From positions 1 through 5,690 of the forward strand of contig JAUUYI010000160.1 of the NCBI GenBank assembly GCA_030590525.1: a stretch of 5,690 bases of DNA. The letters are read 5' to 3'. This document shows, piece by piece, positions 5,436 through 5,690 of this stretch (within the stretch, counting starts at the first letter, position 1; each line of letters opens with the position of its first letter). Under the pieces are notes generated by a model. That model did not search any database, was not told the DNA's origin, and was given only the letters and a program-made list of their open reading frames with translations. Position numbers and translations under genes: made by a program. This stretch comes from Sedimenticola sp. Its GTDB lineage: Bacteria; Pseudomonadota; Gammaproteobacteria; Chromatiales; Chromatiaceae.

Positions 5436-5690
5436 ACGGTAGCTGGCCAGGCGGTAGGCGCTTGTGCAAGGTCCCGCTGGTACAGTCCCAGTTGATGCCC
5501 CCGGCGGCTACGGCGAGGCTGAACAGCACCACATTTATCGCGCAGCAGAAATCAGATTCTTTAGGGGTTGTGGCCGAGGCCCCAGAGCAGAAGGTGGACC
5601 TCACGCCCGCTGCTGCGCATGCTAAGCTGATAGGAAACGCCACCACGCAAGGAAAGCGACCATGGCGCACTGGCCGGCTGGCACGGAAGC
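5436..5690. other. Terminal stretch with open frames on both strands but no supported gene
   Basis: The plus strand is open in one frame from the terminator to the window end, with an ATG at 5495 giving at least 65 codons (MPPAATARLNSTTF...), but no ribosome site. A second plus-strand ATG at 5662 (MAHWPAGTEA, running off the end) has AAGGAAAG at 5649-5656 as a plausible ribosome site and could be the start of the next gene. The minus strand is open for 78 codons (5434-5670) with a GTG start and a Cys-rich peptide, ending at the terminator. GC-rich sequence gives few stops, so open frames alone mean little. None resembles a family I know; the 5662 start is the best candidate. Confidence 0.35.

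Overview
The window looks like an accessory stretch of a gammaproteobacterial chromosome. The evidence is moderately high GC in the genes, good Shine-Dalgarno sites, a type I-F CRISPR repeat, a REP-associated tyrosine transposase remnant and proteobacterial-type RNA-repair genes. A sulfur-oxidising or Chromatiales-like host is only a guess.

Left part (1-2577), intact and same-strand: the last 54 codons of what looks like a RecQ-family helicase; then a compact probable operon of a YbaK-type aminoacyl-tRNA deacylase domain protein, archease and the RNA ligase RtcB. Archease is the known activating partner of RtcB, and the two genes abut with no spacer. The RtcB has the length and residue spacing of the archaeal (Pyrococcus-like) form, with every recognised metal and guanylation residue present. 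The set suggests RNA or tRNA maintenance.

Middle part (2578-4423), a graveyard of decayed elements: a minus-strand N-terminal remnant of a RAYT (Y1-family transposase) with an apparent one-base deletion; about 240 bp of unassigned sequence; a central piece of a type I-F cas3 gene; and, beginning at the last base of that piece's stop codon, a type I-F CRISPR array with three full 28-bp repeats, three 32-bp spacers and a fourth repeat cut after 12 bases. Order and orientation fit one internal deletion of a normal cas3-csy1-4-CRISPR locus, leaving no working interference genes here. The following ~690 bp has lower GC, an imperfect 40-bp-period repeat and one weak minus-strand ORF, but no recognisable gene.

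Right part (4424-5690): a 318-residue protein with a signal peptide and a ParB/sulfiredoxin-like domain, isolated as a single gene with its own ribosome-binding site and a strong intrinsic terminator. The last 255 bp holds open frames on both strands but no gene that can be supported.
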